A stretch of 64,000 nucleotides of DNA. Origin: Qipengyuania vulgaris (GTDB taxonomy: Bacteria; Pseudomonadota; Alphaproteobacteria; Sphingomonadales; Sphingomonadaceae). Positions within the stretch are counted from its first letter, which is position 1. The number at the start of each line of letters is the position of its first letter. A program made the translations under genes and the position numbers. The notes beneath the pieces were generated by a model that saw only the letters and a list, made by a program, of their open reading frames with translations, had not been told where the DNA came from and searched no databases. The stretch covers positions 124,001 to 188,000 of the forward strand of contig NZ_WTYC01000004.1 in the NCBI RefSeq assembly GCF_009827325.1, read 5' to 3'. Positions 48,749 to 57,486 of the stretch are shown here, piece by piece.

Positions 48749-49303
48749 ATGGCTAAACGGACCGCCGAGGGCGAACCGATCATCATCAAGAAATATGCCA
48801 ACCGGCGGCTCTACAACACCGATACATCAAGCTATATCACCCTCGACGACCTTGCCCGAATGGTCCGCGAGAACGTCGATTTCCAGGTGCTGGACGCGAA
48901 GACGGGCGAGGATATCACCCATACGATCCTCACCCAGATCATCGTCGAGGAAGAAAGCAGCGGCGCGCAGCAATTGCTGCCGGTCAGCTTCCTGCGCGAC
49001 CTGATCTCGATGTACGGCAATTCCATGCAGTCGATGATGCCCAGCTATCTCGAAGCGAGCATGGCGAACTTCCGCAAGAACCGCGAACAGCTGCAAACGG
49101 CGTTTGCCAAGGGTATCGAGGCAAATCCGCTGGCCAAGATGGCCGAAGCCAATTTCAAGATGATGCAGAACGCAGCCGAGGTTTTTATTCCGCCAACCCG
49201 CAAGCCTGCAGATTCGCCGAAGAAGGGCGAGAAGGACGAACTCGCCCAGATGCGCGAGCAAATGGCGGCGATGCAGAAGAAGCTGGACGAGCTTTCGAAT
49301 TAA
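48749..49303 (+). CDS. phaR: Polyhydroxyalkanoate synthesis repressor PhaR
   Basis: The 184-residue protein has the PhaR DNA-binding N-terminus IIIKKYANRRLYNTDTSSYITLDDLARMV and the PHB-accumulation regulatory domain (DFQVLDAKTGEDITHTILTQIIVEEE). It represses phasin and other granule genes and is released by PHA granules. ATG 48749 is chosen for the GGGGAGAG ribosome site 9 nt upstream. No PHA synthase or phasin gene is in the window. It is followed by proS. Confidence 0.94.
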   Translation: MAKRTAEGEPIIIKKYANRRLYNTDTSSYITLDDLARMVRENVDFQVLDAKTGEDITHTILTQIIVEEESSGAQQLLPVSFLRDLISMYGNSMQSMMPSYLEASMANFRKNREQLQTAFAKGIEANPLAKMAEANFKMMQNAAEVFIPPTRKPADSPKKGEKDELAQMREQMAAMQKKLDELSN

Positions 49304-49349
49304 TTGCATCGGCGCGCCCGCCGTCCTCCAGCAAGATACAGGAATACCC

Positions 49350-50891
49350 TTGGCCCAGATTCGCCATGCCCTCACCGCCCGCCGCGCCGACGATTTCGCC
49401 GCCTGGTACCAGGAAGTCATCTCCGCCGCCGAAATGGCCGAGGAATCGGGCGTACGCGGCTGCATGGTGATCCGGCCATGGGGGTATGGCATCTGGGAGC
49501 GGATGCAGCGCCTGCTGGACGATCGGATCAAGGCGACCGGACATTCGAACGCCTATTTCCCGATCTTCATCCCGCTTTCCAATTTCGAGCGGGAGGCGGA
49601 GCATGTCGAAGGTTTCGCCAAGGAAATGGCTGTCGTCACCCATCACCGCCTGATCGCGGGCAAGGATGGCGGGCTGATCCCCGATCCCGAAGCGAAGCTG
49701 GAAGAGCCGCTGGTTGTGCGTCCGACTTCGGAAACCATCATCGGCGATGCCATGGCGCGCTGGGTGCAGAGCTGGCGCGACCTGCCGCTCAAGCTCAACC
49801 AGTGGGCCAATGTCGTGCGCTGGGAAATGCGGACCCGCATGTTCCTGCGCACCAGCGAATTCCTCTGGCAGGAAGGGCATACCGCCCATGCTGACGAAAC
49901 CGAGGCAAAAGAACACACGCTGACCATGCTCGAAGTGTATCGCGCTTTCGCGGACGAGGATCTTGCGCTGGCAGTGATACCGGGTGAGAAACCGGAGAAC
50001 GAGCGTTTTCCGGGCGCGGTCGAGACATGGTCCATCGAGGCGATGATGCAGGATGGCAAGGCACTGCAAGCCGGCACCAGCCACTATCTGGGCACCAATT
50101 TTGCCAAGGCTTCGGGCATCAAGTTCCAGAACCGCGAGGGCAGCGAAAGCCTCGCGCATACCACCAGCTGGGGCGTTTCGACCCGCATGGTCGGCGGCGT
50201 CATCATGACTCATGGCGACGATGACGGTTTGCGCCTTCCGCCCAAGATCGCGCCTCAGCAGGTCGTGATCCTGCCCATGCTGCGCGAAAGGCCCGAAGAC
50301 CAGGACCTGATCGACTATTGCGAGACCTTGCGCACCACGCTTGCCGCACAGCAGGTCATGGGCGAACCACTGCGTGTCCTGCTCGATACGCGCCCCGGCA
50401 AGGCGGCGCAGAAGCGCTGGGATTATGTCCGGAAGGGCGCCCCGATTATCGTCGAGGTAGGCGGACGGGATATGGAAAATGGCGTAGTTTCCATGCTCCG
50501 CCGAGATCGGCTCTGGGACGAAGAAACGGGCAAGCCCGCTTTCCAGACCCCGACGCGGGAAGTGGCCGGACAAACCATTCCCGATGTTCTCGCGGACATG
50601 CAGAATGCCTTGCTGACGCAGGCGCAGGAACACCGCGACGCCAACATCACGCGGGGCGTGACCGAATTCGCGGATGTCGAGAAACACTTCACCGCTTCCC
50701 GCTATCCGGGCTGGATGGAGGTCCAGTGGTCGAAGCCGACCGGCGAGGCGCTCGAAAAGATCGTCGAGCGTCTCAAGGAACACAAGCTCACGATCCGGAA
50801 TGTGCCGCTGGATGCGATACCGGTGGACGGGACCTGTATCTTCACCGGCGAACCGGCGGTGGAACGCGTTTTGTTGGCAAAGGCCTACTAG
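49350..50891 (+). CDS. proS: Prolyl-tRNA synthetase, archaeal/eukaryotic type
   Basis: The 513-residue class II synthetase charges tRNA-Pro. Class II motifs and family features are GCMVIRPWGYGIWERM, NAYFPIFIPLSNF, EAEHVEGFAKEMAVVTHHRL, LVVRPTSETIIGDAM, LWQEGHTAHADETEA and TSWGVSTRMVGGVIMTHGDDDGL. These belong to the archaeal/eukaryote-like ProRS, which lacks the bacterial editing insertion, not the short form common in other alphaproteobacteria. It starts at TTG 49350 with AGGA nearby. The C-terminal end has the CIFTGEPAVERVLLAKAY tail. Confidence 0.93.
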   Translation: MAQIRHALTARRADDFAAWYQEVISAAEMAEESGVRGCMVIRPWGYGIWERMQRLLDDRIKATGHSNAYFPIFIPLSNFEREAEHVEGFAKEMAVVTHHRLIAGKDGGLIPDPEAKLEEPLVVRPTSETIIGDAMARWVQSWRDLPLKLNQWANVVRWEMRTRMFLRTSEFLWQEGHTAHADETEAKEHTLTMLEVYRAFADEDLALAVIPGEKPENERFPGAVETWSIEAMMQDGKALQAGTSHYLGTNFAKASGIKFQNREGSESLAHTTSWGVSTRMVGGVIMTHGDDDGLRLPPKIAPQQVVILPMLRERPEDQDLIDYCETLRTTLAAQQVMGEPLRVLLDTRPGKAAQKRWDYVRKGAPIIVEVGGRDMENGVVSMLRRDRLWDEETGKPAFQTPTREVAGQTIPDVLADMQNALLTQAQEHRDANITRGVTEFADVEKHFTASRYPGWMEVQWSKPTGEALEKIVERLKEHKLTIRNVPLDAIPVDGTCIFTGEPAVERVLLAKAY

Positions 50892-50927
50892 CTTGATCTG
50901 ACGGCAGTTCTGTTCGACACAGGGGGA

Positions 50928-52286
50928 ATGAGAAAATTCATCCCGCTTGTCGCCCTCGTCGCATTCCCGCTCGCCGCTCAGGAAACTGCACCGCCCGATC
51001 CCGCTGCTGGCGTGTCGCAAGACAGGCTGCGAGCCGATATCGATACGCTGGTGGGTTTCGGCACTCGGCATACCCTGTCGGAACAGGACAATCCTGAACG
51101 CGGCATCGGGGCTGCGGTCGATTGGGGGCTCGCCGAATTCGGACGGATTTCCAAAGATTGCGGCTCTTGCCTCGAAGTCGTCGCGCCCGAACGCACGGAA
51201 CCCGAAGGTGGTCGCCTGCCTCGGCCGACCCGTATCCGCAACGCGGTGGCCATCCAGAGAGGCACCGAACGTCCGAACGAGGTCATCATCGTCCAGGCGC
51301 ATATCGATAGCCGCGTAACCGATGTGATGGATTGGGAAAGCGATGCGCCCGGCGCGAACGACGATGGTTCGGGCACGGTGCTGGTTCTGGAGGCCGCCCG
51401 CAACCTTTCGCGCAGCAGCTATCCTGTGACCATCGTTTACGCCCTGCTATCGGGCGAGGAACAGGGCCTGTTCGGCGGACGTCTGATGGCCGATTATGCC
51501 GAGGAACAAGGCTGGGACGTGAAGGCCGTGCTCAACAACGATGTTGTCGGCAACAGCTGCGGGAGCGACGGATATTGCGCTCCCGACCATGTGCGCGTGT
51601 TCTCAGAGGGGCCGCGCGCCGACCTGACCGACACCATCCGCGCTGCGCAGCGGCGCGAGGGCGGGGAGAACGACAGCCCGAGCCGCAATCTCTCGCGCTG
51701 GCTCGATAACCTCGCCAGCGAGACCGAAGGCGGGCTCGACGTGCGGCAAATCTGGCGGGTCGACCGGATGGGCCGGGGCGGCGACCAGATTCCCTTCATG
51801 GAAAAGGGCTATCCTGCGATCCGCATCGCAGTGGCGGTCGAGGATTACGAACATCAGCATCAGGATCTGCGCACCGAAGACGGGATCGTCTACGGAGACA
51901 CGGCCGACGAGATGGATTTCGCCTACCTCGCAAAGGTGACGCAATTCAACATCCGGGCGCTCGAGAAGCTGGCTCGTTCGCCTGCTCCGCCAGCATCCAC
52001 CGCCGAGGCGGCTGTACAGACCTTCACCGACGTCAGCTGGAGCGAGGTTCCCGGGGCGGTGAGCTACACCGTATGGCAGCGCCGGACGGACGAGCCTTAT
52101 TGGCGCGATGAGCCGGTGATCGAGAACGTGGTTGCCACCAACGCGCGGCTCGAAGGCGTTCGCGGGGACGACTGGATTTTCGGGGTCAGTGCTACGGGCG
52201 AAAGCGGGGTCATGGGGCCCGTCTCCAGTGCCGTTCCCGCTGGCCAATTCGCACCAGTAGCGGCGCCAGAGGATGACAGCGAGTAA
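50928..52286 (+). CDS. M28 family metallopeptidase, exported
   Basis: The 452-residue protein starts with a signal peptide (FIPLVALVAFPLAAQ). The M28 metal-binding core is IIVQAHIDSRVTD, GANDDGSGTVLVLEAARNL (bridging Asp), ALLSGEEQGLFGGRLMADYA (Glu-Glu) and YPAIRIAVAVEDYEHQHQDL (His). A C-terminal fibronectin-III-like stretch (TEAAVQTFTDVSWSEVPGAVSYTVWQ) follows. The likely role is a periplasmic aminopeptidase or dipeptidase. GGGGGA precedes the ATG. The downstream rnr gene starts 13 bp away. Confidence 0.9.
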   Translation: MRKFIPLVALVAFPLAAQETAPPDPAAGVSQDRLRADIDTLVGFGTRHTLSEQDNPERGIGAAVDWGLAEFGRISKDCGSCLEVVAPERTEPEGGRLPRPTRIRNAVAIQRGTERPNEVIIVQAHIDSRVTDVMDWESDAPGANDDGSGTVLVLEAARNLSRSSYPVTIVYALLSGEEQGLFGGRLMADYAEEQGWDVKAVLNNDVVGNSCGSDGYCAPDHVRVFSEGPRADLTDTIRAAQRREGGENDSPSRNLSRWLDNLASETEGGLDVRQIWRVDRMGRGGDQIPFMEKGYPAIRIAVAVEDYEHQHQDLRTEDGIVYGDTADEMDFAYLAKVTQFNIRALEKLARSPAPPASTAEAAVQTFTDVSWSEVPGAVSYTVWQRRTDEPYWRDEPVIENVVATNARLEGVRGDDWIFGVSATGESGVMGPVSSAVPAGQFAPVAAPEDDSE

Positions 52287-52298
52287 GCGCATCCCCAT

Positions 52299-54605
52299 AT
52301 GGCGCGCATGACAAGACAGAACAGAACCGGAAGGAAGCAGGGGCTTCCTTCCCAGACCGAAATACTCGAATTCATCCAGACCTCCGACAAGCCGGCCGGA
52401 AAGCGGGAAATCGCCAAGGCCTTCGGCATCAAGGGGCAGGAAAAGATCGCGCTGAAGAAGCGCCTCAAGGATATGGCCGGAGAAGGCCTGATCGACGGCA
52501 GGAAGACCGCTTATCACCAGATGGGCGGCTTGCCGAAGGTGACCGTGCTCAAGGTTCTCGAGATCGAGGACGGCGAACCCATCGCCGTGCCCGAAAGCTG
52601 GGACCCCGACAGCAACGAGAACCCGCCGCGTTTGACGGTCAAGGAAAGCAAGAAGGTGGCAGCGCTCAAGCGCGGCGACCGCTTCCTGGCGCGGACCGAA
52701 GAAAAACCGCGCGGGTGGATCGCCCACCCGATGAAGAAACTGCCCGCCCGCACCGAAGGCCTGATGGGCGTCGTCGAATTCGACGGTAGCGGCAAGCCGT
52801 GGCTTGCGCCGGTGGACAAGCGTGTGCGCAATTCCTCGCCCATTTCCGATCTCGGCGGTGCGGAAGAGGGTGAACTGGTGCTCGCGGAAAAGGCCGGCAA
52901 GTCGGCCCGCTCTGCGGTGAAGGTGGTCGAGGTTATCGGCGATCCGCTGGCGCCCAAGAGCTTCAGCCTGATTGCCATCGCCAAGCACGGTATCCCGCAC
53001 ATCTTCCCCGAAGAGGCACTGGCGGAGGCACAGGCCGTTTCGGAGCTGTCGCTGAGCGAGGGCAAGCGCGAAGATCTGCGCGGCGTGCCCATCGTGGCGA
53101 TCGACCCTGCCGACGCGCGCGACCATGACGACGCGATCTGGGCCGAGCCGGACGGGGAAGGGGGCTACAACGCCATCGTCGCAATTGCCGACGTCAGCTT
53201 CTACGTCCGCCCCGGAAGCCAGCTCGATCGCGAAGCGCGAAAGCGCGGCAACTCCGTGTATTTTCCCGACCGCGTCGTGCCGATGCTACCGGAAATCCTC
53301 AGCGCGGACGTCTGCTCGCTGGTCGAGGGTGAAGACCGCGCAGCCATGGCATGCCACCTGCGCATCGCGCCCGATGGCAAGATCACCAGTTGGCGCTTTA
53401 CCCGCGCTATCGTGAAGCTCGCGGCGAACATCGCCTATGAGGACGCGCAGAAGGCCATCGATGATGGCAACGCCGACGAAAACCTCAAGAACCTCTGGGG
53501 TGCGTGGGACCTGCTGTTCAAGGCCCGCAATACCCGCGATCCGCTCGATCTCGAACTGCCGGAGCGCCAGGTGCGCCTCAACGACGAAGGCGTGATCGAG
53601 GAAATCGCCGTGCGCGAACGCCTCGATGCGCACCGCGTGGTGGAGGACTTCATGATTGCCGCCAATGTCGCTGCGGCAAAGGCGCTGGAGGAAAAGGCCG
53701 CGCCGGTGGTCTACCGTGTCCACGAAACGCCGAGCCGCGAGAAGCTGACCGCGTTCAAGGAATACCTTGCGAGTCAGGGCCGGTCCTTCGCCATGGGGCA
53801 GGTCATTACCCCCGGTCTCTTCAACCGCATGCTCAAGGACATTTCGGAACCCGCTGAAAAGGCGCTGATAATGGAGGCGGTTCTACGCAGCCAGACGCAA
53901 GCCTATTATGGCCCTGCCAATGCCGGGCACTTCGGCCTGGCACTGGGCAGCTATGCGCATTTCACCTCGCCCATCCGCCGTTATGCCGACCTTCTGGTCC
54001 ACCGCGCACTGGTCGATGCCTACAAGCTCGAACAGCCAAAGCCAAAAGGCGATATTCCCGACCACAGCGGCCTGTCCGACCGGGACCGCACTGCACTCAA
54101 CCAGATCACCGATGCGATCAGCCAGACCGAGCGCCGCGCCATGGAAGCGGAGCGCGATACCATCGACCGCTATGTCGCCGCATGGCTTTCTGGCCGCGTG
54201 GGCGAAGTGTTCGACACCCGCATCACCGGCGTCCAGGGCTTCGGCTTCTTCGCCACCATCGAGCAGTTGGGCGGTGACGGCCTCGTCCCCGTCTCGACAC
54301 TGGGCCGCGAGTATTTCCGCTATGACGAGGGTGCGCGCGAACTTGTCGGCGAAAACACCGGCACGACTTATGCCGTGGGCGACCGGCTCAAGCTGAAGCT
54401 GGCCGAATCCAACCCGCTGACCGGCGCGCTCAAATTCGAGATACCCGACAGCGAAGGCGCACCGATCGAGAAGCGCGGCCATCGCCCGCCGCCCAAGAAA
54501 AAGCCGCTCCAGAAGGATAAGGGCGCCCCGCGTCAGAAATATGCCCAGGGGCAACGCGGCAGGCCCAAGAACATCCGCCATCAGGGCCGCGGGAAGAAGC
54601 GTTAG
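52299..54605 (+). CDS. rnr: Ribonuclease R
   Basis: RNase R is a 3'-5' exoribonuclease that degrades structured RNA. The 768-residue protein has a winged-helix N-terminus (ILEFIQTSDKPAGKREIAKAFGI), cold-shock domains, the RNB catalytic domain (VAIDPADARDHDDAIWAEP with its Asp cluster, PDRVVPMLPEILSADVCSL, HFTSPIRRYADLLVHRAL), the C-terminal S1 domain and a Lys/Arg-rich tail. The ATG is at 52299 (MARMTRQN) with a possible alternative 9 nt downstream. It converges with the Usp gene, overlapping by 4 nt. Confidence 0.96.
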   Translation: MARMTRQNRTGRKQGLPSQTEILEFIQTSDKPAGKREIAKAFGIKGQEKIALKKRLKDMAGEGLIDGRKTAYHQMGGLPKVTVLKVLEIEDGEPIAVPESWDPDSNENPPRLTVKESKKVAALKRGDRFLARTEEKPRGWIAHPMKKLPARTEGLMGVVEFDGSGKPWLAPVDKRVRNSSPISDLGGAEEGELVLAEKAGKSARSAVKVVEVIGDPLAPKSFSLIAIAKHGIPHIFPEEALAEAQAVSELSLSEGKREDLRGVPIVAIDPADARDHDDAIWAEPDGEGGYNAIVAIADVSFYVRPGSQLDREARKRGNSVYFPDRVVPMLPEILSADVCSLVEGEDRAAMACHLRIAPDGKITSWRFTRAIVKLAANIAYEDAQKAIDDGNADENLKNLWGAWDLLFKARNTRDPLDLELPERQVRLNDEGVIEEIAVRERLDAHRVVEDFMIAANVAAAKALEEKAAPVVYRVHETPSREKLTAFKEYLASQGRSFAMGQVITPGLFNRMLKDISEPAEKALIMEAVLRSQTQAYYGPANAGHFGLALGSYAHFTSPIRRYADLLVHRALVDAYKLEQPKPKGDIPDHSGLSDRDRTALNQITDAISQTERRAMEAERDTIDRYVAAWLSGRVGEVFDTRITGVQGFGFFATIEQLGGDGLVPVSTLGREYFRYDEGARELVGENTGTTYAVGDRLKLKLAESNPLTGALKFEIPDSEGAPIEKRGHRPPPKKKPLQKDKGAPRQKYAQGQRGRPKNIRHQGRGKKR

Positions 54606-55054
54606 GCGAGTTCGTCCAACTGTTCACGGGTGAGGTTGCCCGGCACGAGATAGAGCGGGCAGGGCAGGCTGGCAGCATGTGCGGCGAAGTGCGCGACCAG
54701 CGGGTCCTTGCCGCCTTCCTTGGCGGTGCCCAGCACCAGCGCCGCGATGGAGCCGTGTTCCTCGAGATATTTGGCGATCACATCGGCCGGCGATCCCGGG
54801 CGTACGGCGATCACCGGCATTTTGCCCATTTCGCCGAAGATGTTGCCCGCAGCATTATTGGCCATGACCTCGGCCCGCTCGCGCGCTTCCTGCTCGATGG
54901 TGGCCTGCACGCCGCCAAAGGCGTTGAAGGTCTGCTGCGGCACCAGCGCGAGGATATGGACCGAACCGCCCGTCTTCATCGCACGCATGGAGGCGAAGCG
55001 GAGCGCCTGCTTGGCCTCTTCCGTCTCGTCCATGACGACCAGATATATGCGCAT
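54602..55054 (-). CDS. Universal stress protein (UspA family)
   Basis: This is a single Usp domain of about 150 residues beginning MRIYLVVMDETEEAKQALRFASMRAMKTG. The nucleotide-binding loop region is ALVLGTAKEGGKDPLVAHFAAHAA, which deviates from the GxxGxxG-S/T ATP-binding consensus, so it may not bind ATP. I start at 55054 rather than the longer upstream ATG, because the extra residues are unlike the family. Its stop overlaps the end of rnr. The role in stress survival is inferred from the family. Confidence 0.85.
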   Translation of the reverse strand: MRIYLVVMDETEEAKQALRFASMRAMKTGGSVHILALVPQQTFNAFGGVQATIEQEARERAEVMANNAAGNIFGEMGKMPVIAVRPGSPADVIAKYLEEHGSIAALVLGTAKEGGKDPLVAHFAAHAASLPCPLYLVPGNLTREQLDELA

Positions 55055-55183
55055 GTCCCCGGCTCCCTTTCCGCGCACCGGTTACAGGCTAATTCGTATT
55101 CTGTGCAAGGACCTTGCGGGCGCGCGGCAAATTGGCCAGAGACGCGCGGAACACTCTCCCCAGCGAGGACGTAACGTCAGAAC

Positions 55184-56509
55184 ATGCCCACGCCGATCAA
55201 GATGCCCGCCCTTTCGCCCACCATGGAAGAGGGCACGCTCGCCAAATGGCTGGTAAAGCCGGGCGATACCGTTTCCGCCGGCGACATCATGGCCGAGATC
55301 GAAACCGACAAGGCGACGATGGAATTCGAAGCGGTGGATGAAGGCACCATCGCCTCGATCGAGGTCGAGGAAGGCGCCGAGGGCGTGAAGGTCGGCACGG
55401 TTATCGCGATGCTCGCCGAAGAGGGCGAAGACGTTGAAGAAGCCGCCAAGGCTGCGCCTTCGGGCGACGAGAAACCTGATGAGAAACAGGGCGCCGCCGA
55501 GCCTGAAGCGAAGTCCGAGCCGGCTAAGGCAGAACCTCGCGAAAGCGCTGAACCCGCGCGCGTAGCCGAGGATGATGGCACCAAGGCTCCAGCCGCGCCG
55601 AAAGACGACAGCGGCGCACGCATCAAGGCCTCGCCTCTTGCTCGCCGCATTGCCGAGCAGAAGGGCATCGACCTCTCGACCCTCACCGGTTCCGGCCCGA
55701 ATGGCCGCATCGTCAAGGCCGATGTCGAGGGCGCGAAGCCCGGCGCCGCTCCGGCGAAGGATACCGCGGCGCCTGCACCGGCTCCGGCCAAGGCTGCGAC
55801 GCAGGGCGGCGATCTCGATGCGCCTTACGAAGCGCAGAAGCTCAACAATGTCCGCAAGGTCATCGCAAAGCGCCTGACCGAGGCGAAGCAGACCATACCG
55901 CATATCTACCTCACGGTGGACGTGCGCCTCGATGCGTTGCTCAAACTGCGCGGCGAGCTCAACAAGAGTCTCGAGGCGGACGGCGTGAAGCTGTCGGTCA
56001 ACGATTTGCTGATCAAGGCGCTTGCCCGCGCGCTGCAGCGAGTCCCGGCGTGTAATGTCAGCTTCCAGGGCGATGAACTGTATCAGTACACGCGCGAGGA
56101 TATCTCGGTCGCGGTTGCCGCGCCTTCGGGCCTTATCACTCCGATCATCCGCGATGCGGGCAGGAAGGGCCTCGCCCAGATCAGTACCGAGATGAAGGAA
56201 CTGGCAGGTAAGGCAAAGGACGGCAAGCTGCAGCCGCATGAATACCAGGGCGGCACCGCCTCGCTCTCCAACCTCGGCATGTTCGGCACCAAGCAGTTCG
56301 ACGCCGTGATCAACCCGCCGCAGGCGATGATCCTCGCGGTCGGCGCGGGCGAGCAGCGCCCGCATGTGATCGACGGCGCGCTCGGTGTCGCCACGGTGAT
56401 GAGCGCCACCGGTAGCTTCGACCACCGCGCCATCGACGGCGCAGACGGCGCGCAGCTGATGGAGGCGTTCCGGCAGCTGTGCGAAAACCCGATGGGGCTG
56501 GTGGTGTGA
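55184..56509 (+). CDS. pdhC: Dihydrolipoamide acetyltransferase, E2 of pyruvate dehydrogenase complex
   Basis: The 441-residue protein has one N-terminal lipoyl domain (lipoyl-lysine Lys43 in [12 protein letters not shown]), an Ala/Pro/Glu-rich linker, the peripheral subunit-binding domain ([34 protein letters not shown]; core [14 protein letters not shown]) and the acyltransferase domain ending [19 protein letters not shown] with the catalytic His. The architecture is that of alphaproteobacterial PDC E2. E1 subunits are not in the window; E3 (lpd) is 1 kb downstream with two small genes between. Confidence 0.94.
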   Translation: MPTPIKMPALSPTMEEGTLAKWLVKPGDTVSAGDIMAEIETDKATMEFEAVDEGTIASIEVEEGAEGVKVGTVIAMLAEEGEDVEEAAKAAPSGDEKPDEKQGAAEPEAKSEPAKAEPRESAEPARVAEDDGTKAPAAPKDDSGARIKASPLARRIAEQKGIDLSTLTGSGPNGRIVKADVEGAKPGAAPAKDTAAPAPAPAKAATQGGDLDAPYEAQKLNNVRKVIAKRLTEAKQTIPHIYLTVDVRLDALLKLRGELNKSLEADGVKLSVNDLLIKALARALQRVPACNVSFQGDELYQYTREDISVAVAAPSGLITPIIRDAGRKGLAQISTEMKELAGKAKDGKLQPHEYQGGTASLSNLGMFGTKQFDAVINPPQAMILAVGAGEQRPHVIDGALGVATVMSATGSFDHRAIDGADGAQLMEAFRQLCENPMGLVV

Positions 56510-56811
56510 GCTTCAGGGAACTGCAACAGCTTCCGGGGGGCGCCCTAGCGGTGTTCCTCCTTTGGCTCGGCGGGGCTACTTTTTTGATATCGGCCATCAT
56601 GGTGGCTCTTGCGGGAAGTAGTGCGGTTAGCGCCGAGTTCGGATCGATGTCTTGGCTAGTCCCTGCATGGGGCGTTCTTGCAGTAGGTCTGGCAGTAGCG
56701 CTCCGCAAATCTGATAGCCGCACACTCTTCGGCATATCTCTAGCAACGGCAATTATTGGGGGCATGGGCCTGCTTCTTGCGGCGTTTGGTACTCAAGTAA
56801 CTTTAGGATGA
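56506..56811 (+). CDS. Small membrane protein, unknown
   Basis: The protein is about 101 residues with three hydrophobic segments: [63 protein letters not shown] do not recognise it. GTG 56506 overlaps the stop of pdhC (GTGA), and its own stop overlaps the thioesterase ATG (ATGA), so it is embedded in the E2 operon. Base composition and codon use look less GC-biased than its neighbours (for example many TTT, GTA and TCT codons), hinting at recent acquisition or weak constraint. Confidence 0.55.
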   Translation: MSFRELQQLPGGALAVFLLWLGGATFLISAIMVALAGSSAVSAEFGSMSWLVPAWGVLAVGLAVALRKSDSRTLFGISLATAIIGGMGLLLAAFGTQVTLG

Positions 56812-57212
56812 CTGACCGCTCCCCCCTTATCCGCGTCACGGCCATGCCTGCCGACACCAACCCCTATGGCGGGGTGTTCGGCGGGTGGCTGATGAGCCAG
56901 ATGGCGCTCGGCGCAGGCTCGCTCGCCAGCCGCTTGGGGCAGGGCAAGGCGGTGGTTGTCTCCGCCAGCGATTTCGCCTTTCCCGGTGCAATGGCTGTGG
57001 GCGACGAACTCTCGGTCTTCGGCGAGGTCACGGCCACCGGCACCACCTCGATGACCGTACAGGTCGAAGCCATTTCGCGCGAGCGGAACAGCGAAGTGAC
57101 CACGCGCGTCGCCGAAGGGACGTTCAAATTCGTCCTGCTCGACGAGGAAGATCGCCCGCGCCCGGTTCGCGAAGCCACGCTGTCGCGCCAGCGCGAGAAC
57201 GACAATGGCTGA
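56808..57212 (+). CDS. Acyl-CoA thioesterase, hot-dog fold (YciA-like)
   Basis: The 134-residue protein has the hot-dog core AMPADTNPYGGVFGGWLMSQMALGAGSLA, with the active-site Asp in the DTNPYGG loop, and VSASDFAFPGAMAVGDELSVFGEV. It hydrolyses acyl-CoA esters, probably acetyl- or short-chain-CoA given its place between E2 and E3 of pyruvate dehydrogenase. ATGA overlap with the preceding small membrane protein gene indicates coupled translation. Confidence 0.87.
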   Translation: MTDRSPLIRVTAMPADTNPYGGVFGGWLMSQMALGAGSLASRLGQGKAVVVSASDFAFPGAMAVGDELSVFGEVTATGTTSMTVQVEAISRERNSEVTTRVAEGTFKFVLLDEEDRPRPVREATLSRQRENDNG

Positions 57213-57321
57213 TCGGCTGTCCTACACGGCGGACCTTCTGGCATGACTGCGGTGATGACCTGCGGATCCCTCACCTTGGCGACCAGAGCCAGTCGCTATC
57301 GCCGAGCTGACACGGCGGTTT

Positions 57322-57415
57322 GCGAAGCCGACAGTCGCGGCCGCCAAACTGTCATGCTTGCCCCGCAAGCCGACACCAATTCCCGGCAAGCCGACGCTGA
57401 TACGCGCAAGCCGAC
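57322..57415. repeat. Phased 10-bp direct repeats upstream of lpd
   Basis: The word GCAAGCCGAC occurs at 57365-57374, 57386-57395 and 57406-57415, with a near copy GAAGCCGAC ending at 57332. Starts are 21 and 20 bp apart, and the first gap of 43 bp is about twice that. The spacing equals two DNA turns per copy, so all copies face one side of the helix. This could be a multimeric regulator site or a remnant of repeat expansion. Confidence 0.5.
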
Positions 57416-57432
57416 TTCTTTTGCCCCTGGAC

Positions 57433-57443
57433 GGTGTAACACC
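57433..57443. promoter_or_regulatory. Palindrome before lpd
   Basis: GGTGTAACACC is a perfect 11-bp palindrome about the central A, 44 bp before the lpd start codon and just after the repeat cluster. It may be part of an operator; no recognised regulator can be assigned. Confidence 0.3.
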
Positions 57444-57486
57444 CGGTCCATGTCTCGGGCGAACACGCAACTGACAGGTACGAATC

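Noticed and set aside
49185-51302. 705-codon minus-strand frame over proS and the M28 gene
   Set aside because: It overlaps two confidently identified genes on the plus strand and has shadow composition (His/Arg/Gly-rich).
57322-57415. CRISPR-like array
   Set aside because: Repeats of 10 bp with about 10-bp gaps are far too short for CRISPR repeats and spacers, and no cas genes are nearby.
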